Origin: Stenopsyche tienmushanensis
Lineage: Eukaryota; Arthropoda; Insecta; Trichoptera; Stenopsychidae
DNA length: 64,000 nucleotides
Assembly: GCA_008973525.1 (NCBI GenBank)
Contig: WACJ01000109.1
Span: 806,001-870,000, forward strand
Reading direction: 5' to 3'
The position numbers and the translations under genes are program-made. Position 1 is the first letter of the stretch. Each line of letters begins with the position of its first letter. The notes beneath the pieces were generated by a model. It was not told the DNA's origin, searched no databases, and saw nothing but the letters and a program-made list of their open reading frames with translations. Of the stretch, positions 50,801 to 60,850 are shown piece after piece.

Positions 50801-51120
50801 GGCCGAAATTTGTTATTGAAAAGTCTATAATTTTTATAAATATGAGCAAATAACACACCACTTAATACGGAAGAAAATATTTTTCTATTATAAGTGCATT
50901 CTTATAGAACAACATACGACAAATTACAGATAAGATTTTATCAAAAAAAATTAATGCACAAAAAACAATCTGTGGTCAGAGTTGCACAAGTTTACTACAA
51001 AATAAAGATAACAATATTTTCGACCAATTGTAAAATTTAAACAACCCACTAAATCAGTCTTCTTCGGACGACTTCATTTTATTATGAGAGATCGTAATCA
51101 TTCTGTAGATATTTTCATTT
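47839..51120. other. 3.3 kb without a supported gene; GC-richer patch 48.64-48.90 kb
   Basis: 48640-48900 holds overlapping frames of 107 and 80 codons on opposite strands and G-rich text (gggagggtttggggtgggtg), with no recognised product. The rest, especially 48.9-51.1 kb, is AT-rich with no repeat I can pair. Confidence 0.35.
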
Positions 51121-51253
51121 ATGGCGTTCGATCGCAAAATACTCATTTGTGATATCAGCGGTCCGAAAAGCGGACCAATTGGACATACAAACTTTACGGC
51201 CACTTCGTGCTCTTTTGGGACTTTTTGTGCCCTTTTTATATGATCTGTACGAC
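51121..51253 (+). pseudogene. Scrap of a non-LTR retrotransposon ORF2 C-terminus, copy 2
   Basis: The DNA matches 39174-39335 in the same orientation: ggcgttcgatcgcaaaatac, then ggtccgaaaagcggaccaat, then a gtgctcttttgggactttttg-like stretch. The peptide SGPIGHTNF is the counterpart of SGPVGPTYL in copy 1. It is shortened and decayed. Confidence 0.4.
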
Positions 51254-52015
51254 CACGGAAGCTCCCTCAGAGGCTAATTTATATAGGTGGCTCGCAACAA
51301 ATGAGGTCGTGAATGATTATAACTCGAGTCAGAGGAAATCCCCATATTCTTTTGTCTCATATATGAAGTGATGGACCCGTTTTTCATCCTGAATTGATGC
51401 AATAACTCGGCCTTATTGCTGTGAAACATCATCACAACGCTATTTTTGTTCAATTATAAGCTAAAGCAGCACCCATCCTGCGCACGGCTTTCTCATGTGA
51501 CTAGGAAATATGTGAATGATTTGAAACAGTGAGTTGCAACTAAATACAATGACTTGCGCAGATCATGATTTGAGTCGCAGTCATCAAGAAAGCTCGCTTT
51601 TTAAAATGAAACTTGTGTGAACGCGGTAAGATAAGTTGGATTGAACGGGACGAAAAGTTAAACTCCAAACGGTAGTCAATCGGATACGCGCATGCGCCGC
51701 GCCACGTTGACTGTGTGCATTTAGAGGCACTTTTTATATAATACACAAACACAACTTTATCTAGCAATTTTCACTGTGTTTTTTCACAGTTGCCAGGCAA
51801 AAAAATCATTAACAAATAGAAAAAAAGCAATGCGTAAATTCAACTTTTCCAGAAGTTAAGAAGTTTAACTTACACAATTTTTTCACTCCAGTTTTTAGCA
51901 CGAATTTATTTGAAATGGATTTAACTACTTTTTGGTTAAACTTTTTCTAAAGTATTTTATTAATTGCACGCTGAAAAAAAAACAATACATTTTGAAGGTT
52001 TTGAACTCATAAATA
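51254..52015. other. Intergenic, nothing recognised
   Basis: A GC-richer patch around 51650-51720 contains gcgcatgcgccgcgccacg. No gene or repeat boundary could be supported. Confidence 0.3.
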
Positions 52016-52037
52016 TTGATGGATGAATCTCCTATAG

Positions 52038-52640
52038 AAAGGCGGCCCTATTCCGTAGTTAGCACGGTCTCCAGATCTGACACCAATGGATTTCTTTGTC
52101 TAGGGACGTGCAAAAGAATTAATTTACATTACAGAACAAGCGCCGCTTTAGCAAAAATGCACGAGGAAATACTACTTCAGACAACTACAGTTGAAGCAAA
52201 GGTGGTCAATTTGAACAAGTTTTGTAAATTAATTTAATAAAAACATCTTAAACATAAAAAGTATTTTCTTAACCCTGACCCTGCCAAATTTGTACCTCTC
52301 CAAGTTTAACGATTGGATTATTTGTATGACATGTAGCATATCGTTGGAAAGGGCATGGAACTAGTAATATTTTTAAAACTAAACTAAGTTCAAAATAGTT
52401 GTTAGTTTTTTGTTAAAATAATTTAGAAGTTGACATTTCTCATTCATTCGCAGATTTTTTTTGACTTTGGAAGCTTAGAACTAATTTTCTTTAAGCCATA
52501 AAATACATTGCAAAATACACAACGGTTAAAGTAAAGGTTATGATGAGTTGAAGGTGAAATTTTGAATATTTTTTTCAAAATGTTGAAAAAAATCTATTTT
52601 GCCAAAAAAAATGTCAGTCAATGTGCAAAGCACTCTGTAT
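52038..52640 (+). pseudogene. Tc1/mariner-type transposase C-terminal remnant with right terminal repeat, copy 2
   Basis: The plus strand reads ARSPDLTPMDFFV-stop-GRAK then LIYITE, the same block as at 42.45 kb. It continues through a decayed tail to the right end atgtgcaaagcactctgtat (52621-52640). The two copies share the order of blocks and the terminal word. A 73-codon frame here in another phase is a shadow. Confidence 0.6.
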
Positions 52641-54400
52641 ATATTAGTGCTATTTTAGAGAAACACTCCTTGAGAGTGACGAATGTTTTCACTCTAGTTA
52701 ATAATAGGAAGGTCTGGACATGGTTGTATGTATGTAGTAGTTTTCAACTGTCTTCAAAGAAAAAATACTGACCTTTTCCTGTTAAACTTTCAATATCTAG
52801 TCTACAAGGAAATGATCATATGATATGGATGTAATCTTTTGCAATTAGTGGTCATTGAAGAGAATCTTTTCCTATAGTATAATATAAATAATGTTTTTTT
52901 TTAAATCTGACTTTGTATATATTAAATAATGTAGATTTATTGCATTCATATGAAGAGTACAATGTAAAAAATATCGATTTGAAGCACAGTGGTAAGGGTT
53001 GTATCCAAGGCGATAAGTGCTATGAAGCGTCTTGATTTTGAATCGCAATTTTATCTCCGAAAAGCTACATACTCACAGTTGAAAAGCAGACTGCGAAAAA
53101 TTTAGTCCAAATATTTCTCCATTTCTTTTGTGACGAGAAAGATGTCTAAGAGCGTATTTTATGGAGTGAAAAGATACGGCTCGTTATCCGTTTGAGAAGC
53201 AGGCGCACACATTAAACGCTGTAGCACATATCGGCGCTATACATAATTATAGAGTACACCGTGTTCAAAAACACATTATGCCTTAGCGTTCATTTACATG
53301 AAAAATATCGATAGCATAATGCGTTCTGGCACACCTCGTCGGTGCGATAACGTATCTCGTTTCACTCGTTCCCGATTCCGTACGTGCCTGTTGCGAAAAG
53401 AGGAGTTTCCCGGATAGAATGTAATACACTTAAGTAGAAAATTGTTCCAATGCTGGTCGTTGCACACCTGATTCTATATTGAGGTGCTCTATCAAATTAA
53501 CTCGGTTTTGATGACGCGCCCGGAAAATGGATGACTCTCATGACTCGCCCCGAACCGGGTTTCCGCAAAAATTCCTGGGGAGCTAAATATGCTGCCTGTG
53601 CACCCGATGAAAAACACGAAAATGTAACGCGACCGGATGGAATCGAATTAAGCCTACATCCATTCCGTAATTATTTGGGTCAATTTTATATTTGGAAATG
53701 GAAAATCGAACAACACCAATGGAAATTCTACAACAGGCTAAATGGTGTCAAAGGTATTGGTAATTGATTAAAACTATCAGACATAATGTCTTACAGAAAT
53801 GATATAATTTCAAGCATATTTCATTAAAATATTTTTAATAAAATTGAAGTTTTGATGACAAAATTATATGTTTTGTATATTTAAGCTTAACCAATACTGT
53901 TAATATGGGCTGTCTCAGAAATAAATGCATTTGTTAAAAAAAATGAAATATTTGATTTGAACCAACCCCACATGATGGTGATTAAATTCGATAATGCAGT
54001 TATATCAATACTAATGTACATACATCTGACACCAATGTTATGTCAGCTGGGTTGCAGAACTTCCAAGCTTCTCTCCGTTCCGCAAATGCTCTTCGGGATG
54101 CATAAGTTCGTACGCTAGTCTATCTGCATTGGATTAATGAAGCCAAGGGATCCATGTAGTGATAAAAAATAGCTCTTCTTAACACATTAAATACGGGAAA
54201 TTTCAGCTACCATAATTGATGATAAGAACACATCTTCTCACTACCCAGGATATTATTATATTGACTCATTGTTATTATTTCCTCCGAGTAGGTGTTAGAC
54301 TCCACGATGCCCACCCATAAAACCCCAGGTGAGGAAGCCAACCCTACGCCACCTGGACAACGGCTGAATCCCTGGAATAATGATGTGGAGTAGAGGTGCA
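52641..54400. other. Intergenic; unrecognised 78-codon frame at 53531-53767
   Basis: 53130-53770 is GC-richer and non-repetitive. The frame MTLMTRPEPGFRKNSWGAKY... has no known motif and could be a chance frame or a lone exon. The rest is AT-rich with nothing recognised. Confidence 0.3.
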
Positions 54401-54677
54401 CGAAAATAGCTTTCTCGGTTTGGTCATCAAACGCAGCTGGGGTAGCCCAGCTAACATGAGTTGGGTGCGCAGGTCACCCTGTGCTACTCTACCATAAAGG
54501 GGTGTGTGGAACAGCCAGCAATTCCTTTGAATACAGTTTTAACCTTTGTCCTTCCTCCTCCGCCGCACCCTCAGGTGCAATAGTCTGAAACTGGACGCTC
54601 TGCGTGTAGCGTTTCTAGCAAGACTAAAAGATCAGTGAAAGACGCTATATGTGGGGCTAGTCCGAGGTAACCCGGAA
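54401..54677. repeat. GC-rich unit of unknown origin, fused directly to mariner copy E
   Basis: The stretch from about 54300, and clearly from 54430 (agctggggtagcccagctaa) to 54677 (aggtaacccgg), is much GC-richer than its surroundings. It has text such as ggtgcgcaggtcaccctgtg and ctcctccgccgcaccctc. It stops exactly where readable mariner sequence begins in mid-element. It could be the 5' UTR of a non-LTR element or part of a composite repeat. No coding motif was seen. Confidence 0.35.
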
Positions 54678-55312
54678 CACAGATCTAATCATAGCCATGG
54701 TTGAAGAAAACCCGCAATATAATGAGGAATATACTATTTGCGAAATAGCTAAAAAGATAGAAATTCCACGAACATACATCCATAATCATCTGACAAAATT
54801 GTGCTACATCAATCGTTCATATGTGTGGTTTCCTCATGAACTGACTGACTCAAATAAACTTCAGCGTATTTCAACATGTGATCTTCTTCTACAACGACAT
54901 AATAGCCAACCTTTTTTGAAGAGACTTGTCACTGGAGATGAAAGTTGGATACTCTATGAGAATATCCAACGTAAGCGGTCTTGGACTAAGGGTACAGAAG
55001 CTATAACTGTAGCTAAACCTGGCCTACACACCAAAAAAAAGTTTTTCTATGCATTTGGTGGGACTGGAAGGGGTTAGTTTATTATGAGCTACTTTAGCAA
55101 GGTGAAACGATCAATTCAACAAAATAATGTTTCCATTGATCAATATTTTGCCAATAAACCTGGGAAATTTTGGCAAGAAGGCATTATGAGGCTTCTGGAA
55201 AGATGGAGAAAGGTAATGGATCAAATATTATTCAATAAATTTTGATGTAATACAAATTATTGTTTATTTTTTTCTTAATATGAAAACGAAAGAAACTTAT
55301 GGGACACCCTAA
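54678..55312 (+). mobile_element. mariner family 'ttaggttgtccc', copy E (5' end missing, large internal deletion)
   Basis: The sequence joins the family at acacagatctaatcatagcc with no 5' terminal repeat. A 126-codon frame (54697-55077) carries the helix-turn-helix (IPRTYIHNHLTKLCYINRSY), ISTCDLLLQRHNSQPFLKRL, VTGDESWILYENIQRKRSWT and PGLHTKKKFF. A deletion near 55135 jumps from the NSTK region straight to DQYFANKPGKFWQEGIMRLL, removing the second and third catalytic Asp. The right end cttatgggacaccctaa is intact and followed by TA. Confidence 0.85.
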
Positions 55313-56194
55313 TATATTTTATATATCTATAGATTTATAAAATTGTTCTTGTTTTTCTTAATGTAAAGGACTAAGAAACACAATTTGCAGATATGCCTAT
55401 TTTAAGCATTTCTTTCAATGACAATTTTTAGATGTGCACATGTAATGGAGTTTTATTTGCAAATATTTGACATAATTTTTTCTAATTCTTCTTATACTTT
55501 TTATGCATGTTTTCTTTCTACATTTGAATGATCAGTTTTAAACGCCAAAATTTGATACGATGCATAACAACTTAGTATTTGTAGCAATAGTCGATGATAA
55601 ACAACGCAAGCACGAGTCAAAATTTCCTAAGAATCATCAATTAATTAACGCGCCTAGTGATTGATATGAATTGAAGCAAACAAACAAAACCATTTATCTT
55701 CACTATGCTCAACCTGTTTGAAGATTGCGCTTCAAAAATGTATTTTGAGCGTTTCGTTTTGACATTTAAACTTTTAATTGTCCGAGTGCATCAAATAAAG
55801 AGCGATACGATTCGAACGCGATCGAAGGTTGTTGCAAGGAGGCTATAAATCAGTCATTCAATGCGTATCAATCATGACATTTATCGATACGAGGTGAAAA
55901 TAACATTCTTGTCACGGATTTATTTTCGGATTTAAATACCAAAATCGCATCATTTTTGATGAAATTCATACAGATCGACTATGCGAATGAATGGATTTAG
56001 CTGGATTATGATCTTAAAATCGGCAGCCATGATGTCTACGTACTAAAAATCAATGTTTGATGATCTATCAGAAGAAATAAAATATGGACGAGCGGGGACA
56101 AATCTAAATTGGTTCGATAACAATTTAATGCCTCGCGAATTAAGGTTCAATATTTTATCTCAGGTCAATTGATTGCTCACCTTTCTTCGTTAAG
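55313..56194. promoter_or_regulatory. Upstream region of the hexamerin gene, possible fat-body regulatory DNA
   Basis: This non-repetitive stretch precedes the hexamerin TATA box. It contains words resembling sites used in insect fat-body genes: TTATC/GATA-type (atttatcttc, atttatcgatac), a FoxA-like aacaaacaaaacc, and a C/EBP-like gattgcgcttc. These short words are common by chance, so the role is inferred from position. Confidence 0.3.
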
Positions 56195-56202
56195 TATAAA
56201 AG
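56195..56202 (+). promoter_or_regulatory. TATA box of the hexamerin gene
   Basis: tataaaag lies 51 bases before the start codon. Transcription would be expected to begin about 25-30 bases downstream, near 56225, leaving a short 5' UTR. The start codon context ccaccATG is close to the insect consensus. Confidence 0.7.
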
Positions 56203-56245
56203 ACTGAGTTGTCTCCAAGAGAGCACTCTTTTTTACGGGTCCACC

Positions 56246-58795
56246 ATGAAGAGTCTGTGGGCTTTCTTGTTCTTCTGCTTGGGGTTGGCAACGGCCACCA
56301 CAGTCCAGCGCCAATATGAGAGCAAAGTTGGTAAGTCAATATATTTTTATTATTTAAATCAGAATGTTAATGTGGTTTGCTTATAAAATTAATTTCATGC
56401 ATTAAATTGTGATATTTTTAGCAACAAAGGAATTCCTGGTGAGACAGAGGGATCTATTTCAACTTCTGTACCATGTCCATCAACCAAATGTCCATGCTGA
56501 ACAAGTTGAAATTGGAAAACATTACGACGTCGAAGCACATATCGACCATTACAATGTAATTTCGCGCTTTAATCGAAGTCCTTCTATTCAAACAATGTAT
56601 TGTAAATGATATATTTTTAACAGGATCATGATATAGTGAAGCACTTCATGCGGATGTACAAAGTGGGAATTCTTCCCAAGGGACAGATCTTCTCCGTTGT
56701 GCACAGCGATTTGACGCATCAAGCTGAGATGTTATTCAAATTGTTCTACACTGCCAAAGATTTCGAAACGTTCTACAAGACGGCCTGTTGGAGTCGCGAA
56801 TTCGTCAACGAGCAAATGTTCGTTTATGCAATGAGCGTAGCTGTTCTCCATCGTCCAGATACCCAAGGTTTAATTCTTCCACCTCCTTATGAAATCCAAC
56901 CGAACTTATTCTTCCCGAATGAAGTCATCGATATGGCTTATAAAGTCAAAATGCAAGGGCATGGACATAATCTTGGCGTTGACGTCAACCACGTAGATAA
57001 CGTCGTCCATATCAACAGCAATTATACCGGTTGGTATGTCCAGTATAACAAGGAGCAAAAGATGTCTTATTACACCGAGGATATCAGTCTAAATTCTTTC
57101 TATTACTATTTCCATTTGGATTATCCATTCTGGATGCCTGGTGATGAATTTGGATTGAAAAAGGATGGACGTGGAGAAATATTCTATCACATCCACAGGC
57201 AACTCTTGGCTCGTTACTATTTAGAACGATTGTCGAATGGACTTGGTGAAATTCCCCATTTCTCTTGGTATTGGGTTATTCCTAATGGTTATTATTCGTC
57301 TTTGAAGCACCACAATGGAATGGAATTATCATATAGACCAAATAATTTCCAAATGAATTCCGAAAGGCATTTACATCATCTTACTCAAGTGGTCGACTAT
57401 GAAGCTCGTCTTCGAACTGCCGTCGATATCGGATATCTTGAAAAGGTAAACTGATTTATAATGTATTTTTGACTATTATTAAATTGTATCGATACTTATT
57501 GATTATTGTATAGCGCGATGGTACCAAAATATGGCTTCGTGAACCAAAGAGCATGGAATACTATGCCAGTGTAGTCGAATGCAATGCTGACAATCCAAAT
57601 ACAGACTATTACGGAAATACTTTAAATATTGCAAAAATGCTACTGGGAAATTCACCGAAACCTCTTCATAGGTAATATAGGAATCTTAATAAATGAAAGA
57701 TACTGAGGAGATCTAAATGATGATGCGTGGATTGAATCAAATGTATTATTTTAGACATGCAGTGGCTCCTTCAGTGTTGGAACATTTTCAAACTTGTTCT
57801 CGTGATCCAATGTTCTATCAGCTTCATAAGCGTTATATTGAATACATGACGCGTTTCAAGAACTTCCTTCCTCCTTACACCACGGAAGAATTACAAGCAC
57901 CCGGAATCAAAATCCAACAAGTTGAAGTCGGCAAGGTTTACACGTACATGGAGAAATTCGATGTCGATATAACAAACGGCGTCTACCAAAATAAAGACGA
58001 AGGTATACCCTCTAAAATCATACCAAATAGCTCATGATGAGCGTTTCATAACGTTTAAATGTATATTTTAGTGAAAAATGCGGACGATGTTATGAAGATC
58101 AAGACTCGCCAAATGCGCCTCAACCACAAATCGTTCCCCATCACTGTCAAGGTAGTCAGCGAAAATCCAGCAAAGGTCGTCTTCAGAACATTCATTGGAC
58201 CCAAATATGACAGTTCTGAAAATCCAATTCCTCTGACTGAAAACAGAGTCAACTTCGTAGAAATCGACAAATTCGTATATGAGCGTAAGTTAGCAATCTA
58301 TTAAATTCATATATCATCGATTTTCGAATTTAACAAACGATCCCATCAACAGTGAAGAGCGGAAAGAATACCGTCGAGCGATCATCGGCGGACTTCGCGT
58401 GGAGCATCAACGACTTCACACCGTCTCACACTCAATACAAACACGTCTTGGAGGCAATCAAGGGCAAAATGGAATTCACCCTGGACATGTCTGAATCCCA
58501 CAGCGGCTTCCCGAGCCGCCTGGTCTTGCCCAAGGGCAGGAGAAGTGGCATGCCCTTCCAGCTCTACATCGTCGTGTCACTCTATCATCCGCCCAAAACA
58601 CTCTACGGCACCGGATTTGATAAGGTCATATCATCTGGAATCGGATACGGGGCGAACAGATTGGACGACCTTCCTTTGGGATTCCCTCTGGATCGTCCTG
58701 TCAACATGTCTACATTCTTCACGCCCAACATGTACTTCAAGGATTTCAACATCTATCACAAGACTGAATTGGAAATGGCCAACTACAAAGATTAA
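56246..58795 (+). CDS. Hexamerin (larval storage protein), seven exons, 700 residues, complete
   Basis: Hexamerins are secreted haemolymph storage proteins of the hemocyanin superfamily. They are made by fat body, assemble as hexamers and supply amino acids at metamorphosis. Exons: 56246-56330, 56422-56555, 56624-57445, 57514-57671, 57755-58002, 58072-58284 and 58353-58795. All introns are GT-AG and the joined frame is open to TAA, 2103 nt in total. Residues 1-17 or so (MKSLWAFLFFCLGLATA) are a signal peptide. Hemocyanin N domain is roughly 30-150, middle domain roughly 155-425 and C domain roughly 430-690. The hexamerin signature SYYTEDISLNSFYYYFHLDY lies at about 221-240, where hemocyanins have copper-binding His, so no oxygen binding is expected. 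A glycosylation site (NYT) lies near 205. Tyr/Phe runs suggest an arylphorin-like type. About 700 residues is normal for the family. The gene has a TATA box, a poly(A) signal and no close paralogue in the window. Confidence 0.95.
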
Positions 58796-58850
58796 TCTTT
58801 GACTTGCATGTCATCTGGCGATAAGTCTATTTCTGGCGAGAAATTGTCGC

Positions 58851-58874
58851 AATAAATAAATTCAAAATAAATTA
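58851..58874 (+). terminator. Poly(A) signal of the hexamerin gene
   Basis: Overlapping AATAAA hexamers (aataaataaa at 58851-58860 and a further aataaa at about 58866) lie 56-75 bases after the stop codon. Cleavage would be expected within the next 10-30 bases. Confidence 0.65.
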
Positions 58875-59314
58875 AATTTGTATTTTATTTTTTCAAAATT
58901 GCGCATTGAAACAGTTGTAAAAGCATAACATAACTAGAATATATTAAAACACATAGCATTTGATCATTTTATGGGAATATCTGAATAAAATTATGTAAAT
59001 AAATGTATCATACCCATACACGATTGTGATTTTTTTTTGGAAATGAAGATATCGGCATACCTGAAACAAACAAAAATAACATATTCAATTAAAATGATAT
59101 GATAATCAATATTTAATTAAAATACTTGACGAAATGAGGTAATTTTATCCGCTTAACCTATAATAACGTGTAATATACGTTCAATGATAAATTTATCAAT
59201 ATAAAAATAATACCCAAATATAAATAATACGAATCATGCTCCAAGTATAAGTATTGCTAATTAGCAACAAATTGAAAAAACATTTTTTATATCAGCTCAT
59301 TTTTCCATTTGCCG
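58875..59314. other. Intergenic, AT-rich, nothing recognised
   Basis: No frame, repeat or RNA gene could be supported. Confidence 0.4.
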
Positions 59315-59610
59315 CAATTTATGAAAGTAAAATTGGAGTTTAATCATCGCTAAAACACACAATTATTATTGTTTTGAATCAATGACAATGATTGTTGATA
59401 GTAGCGTCATCTGCCTCATTTCAATTCTCAGAGATGTTTGAGAGTTTATGAGCCGCTTAAGTTTGTTTTCGTTTTGATGAGTTTCGTTGATGTGAGATAA
59501 GATTTGAAGTGTCCACGAAGACGGTATGCATAGATTTATCTGGCGCAAAGGCAAGTGTTATCTATATATCGCATGACGGGATTTGACGGCTGTGTGCGTC
59601 AAAGCGTTAA
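59315..59610 (-). mobile_element. One end of a piggyBac-like element (TTAA at 59607-59610), copy 2
   Basis: The reverse complement begins ttaacgctttgacgcacaca and continues gccgtcaaatcccgtcatgc. It matches 37595-37859 closely through gcataccgtcttcgtggaca, ctctgagaattgaaatgagg and the tttacttt-cataaattg end. A roughly 25-base stretch present here is missing from copy 1. No opposite terminal repeat was seen. Confidence 0.5.
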
Positions 59611-60067
59611 TTATTCGTATGTTCTTAAAAATCGTCTTATAATACAAATTAAAGTTGAAATTGTTATTTTAAATGACCGAAACAATAGACACGACGGTTC
59701 ACGCAATACTAAACCAATATCCAATTCCAGAACGAAAAATATGTGTGTCGTGTGTGAAAAAAATGTCACCATGTCGAATTCAAAATACATGTCTCATGAT
59801 GTAAAAACATATGAGACGGGCTTCATTTAACATTTATTTGTTATATATATATTGAGAATGATAATTTTTTGCAAATAAGTAAATTTCGTGAAGTTCGTGA
59901 GTTTTCTCGTGTCCCGCTGTTAACGCGTTAAAACTCTTTAAGGGTGGCCTTTATTTTTTTTTTTGCGATACACAACTCAAATATATTACTTATTTAAAAT
60001 GTGTAATTGCCTCCTCGTTGCTATTTTCAAAGACACGATTCATAAATAATATTCATGTAACCATGTA
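59611..60067. other. Intergenic, nothing recognised
   Basis: A 91-codon frame overlapping 59555-59830 has a Cys-containing segment (CVVCEKNVTMSNSKYMSHDV) but starts inside the repeat and shows no known domain. Confidence 0.3.
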
Positions 60068-60677
60068 ACATGTTGTCCCATAAGTTTCTTTCGCAAATGC
60101 ACACAGATCTAATCATAACAATGGTTGAAGAAAACCTGCGATATATTGTTTGTGAAATAGCTAACAAGTTAGAAATTCCACGAACATCCGTCCACAATCA
60201 TCTGACAAAATTGGGCTACATCAACTGTTCAGATGTGTGGCTTCCTCGTGAACTGACTGACTTAAATAAACTTCAGCTTATTTCAACATGCGATCTTCTT
60301 CTCCAACGACATAATAGCCAACCTTTTTAGAAGAGACTTGTCACTGGAAATGAAAGTTGAATACTTTATGAGAATATCTAACCTAAACGGTCTTGGACCA
60401 AGAGTACAGAAGCTTTAACTGTAGCTAAACCTGCCCTACATCCAAAAAAAGTTTTGCTATGCATTTGGTGGAACTGTAAGGGAGTAGTTTATTATTTATT
60501 TATTTATTTATTTTTATTATTATGAGATACTTCAGCAAGGTGAAACGATTAATTCAACAAAATATTGTTTCCAACTAGATAATCTAAATATATTGTTCAA
60601 TAAATTTTGATGTAATACAAATTATTGTTTATTTGTTTCTTAATATAAAAACGAAAGAAACTTATGGGACACCCTAA
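60068..60677 (+). mobile_element. mariner family 'ttaggttgtccc', copy F
   Basis: The left end reads acatgttgtcccataagttt (mutated from ttag...) and the right end cttatgggacaccctaa, with TA on both sides. The first frame has HTDLIITMVEENLRYIVCEI then ANKLEIPRTSVHNHLTKLGY and DVWLPRELTDLNKLQLIST. After a stop, decayed text of the first catalytic and PxLHPKKVLLC blocks follows. A (TTTA)n tract of about 30 bases has grown inside the element at 60494-60520. The second half of the transposase is deleted, jumping from FQLDNL to the 3' UTR. The first helix-turn-helix is missing as in the sister copies. Confidence 0.85.
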
Positions 60678-60682
60678 TATAT

Positions 60683-60730
60683 GTTCACCATGAAAAACAA
60701 TGTAAAAATGGTTGGCAATAGTCCCATAAA
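60683..60730. repeat. Tail fragment of the tRNA-like SINE seen at 63.1 kb
   Basis: tgttcaccatgaaaaacaatg and taaaaatggttggcaatag match tatgccatgaaaaaccatg and tcaaaatggttggtaatga at 63237-63280. The tRNA-like head is absent here. Confidence 0.4.
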
Positions 60731-60787
60731 ACTCCAATGTAAATCCATGTTTCTTTAAAATATGATAAATAATTGGATAGTCTAGTG

Positions 60788-60850
60788 CAGTGCTTCTTAA
60801 GCTTATATAGTCCGCGGACCCCCTCTTGGGCATTTTTTTCAAATTCTCTT
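60788..60850 (+). mobile_element. Probable hAT-type terminal repeat
   Basis: cagtgcttcttaagcttata then tagtccgcggaccccctc matches the CAGTGxTTCT...GGTCCGCGGACCCCC pattern of one group of hAT ends (Zaphod-like). The other end was not found in the window. A weaker match (tagtcggcggaccccctccc) is at about 23921-23940. Confidence 0.35.
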
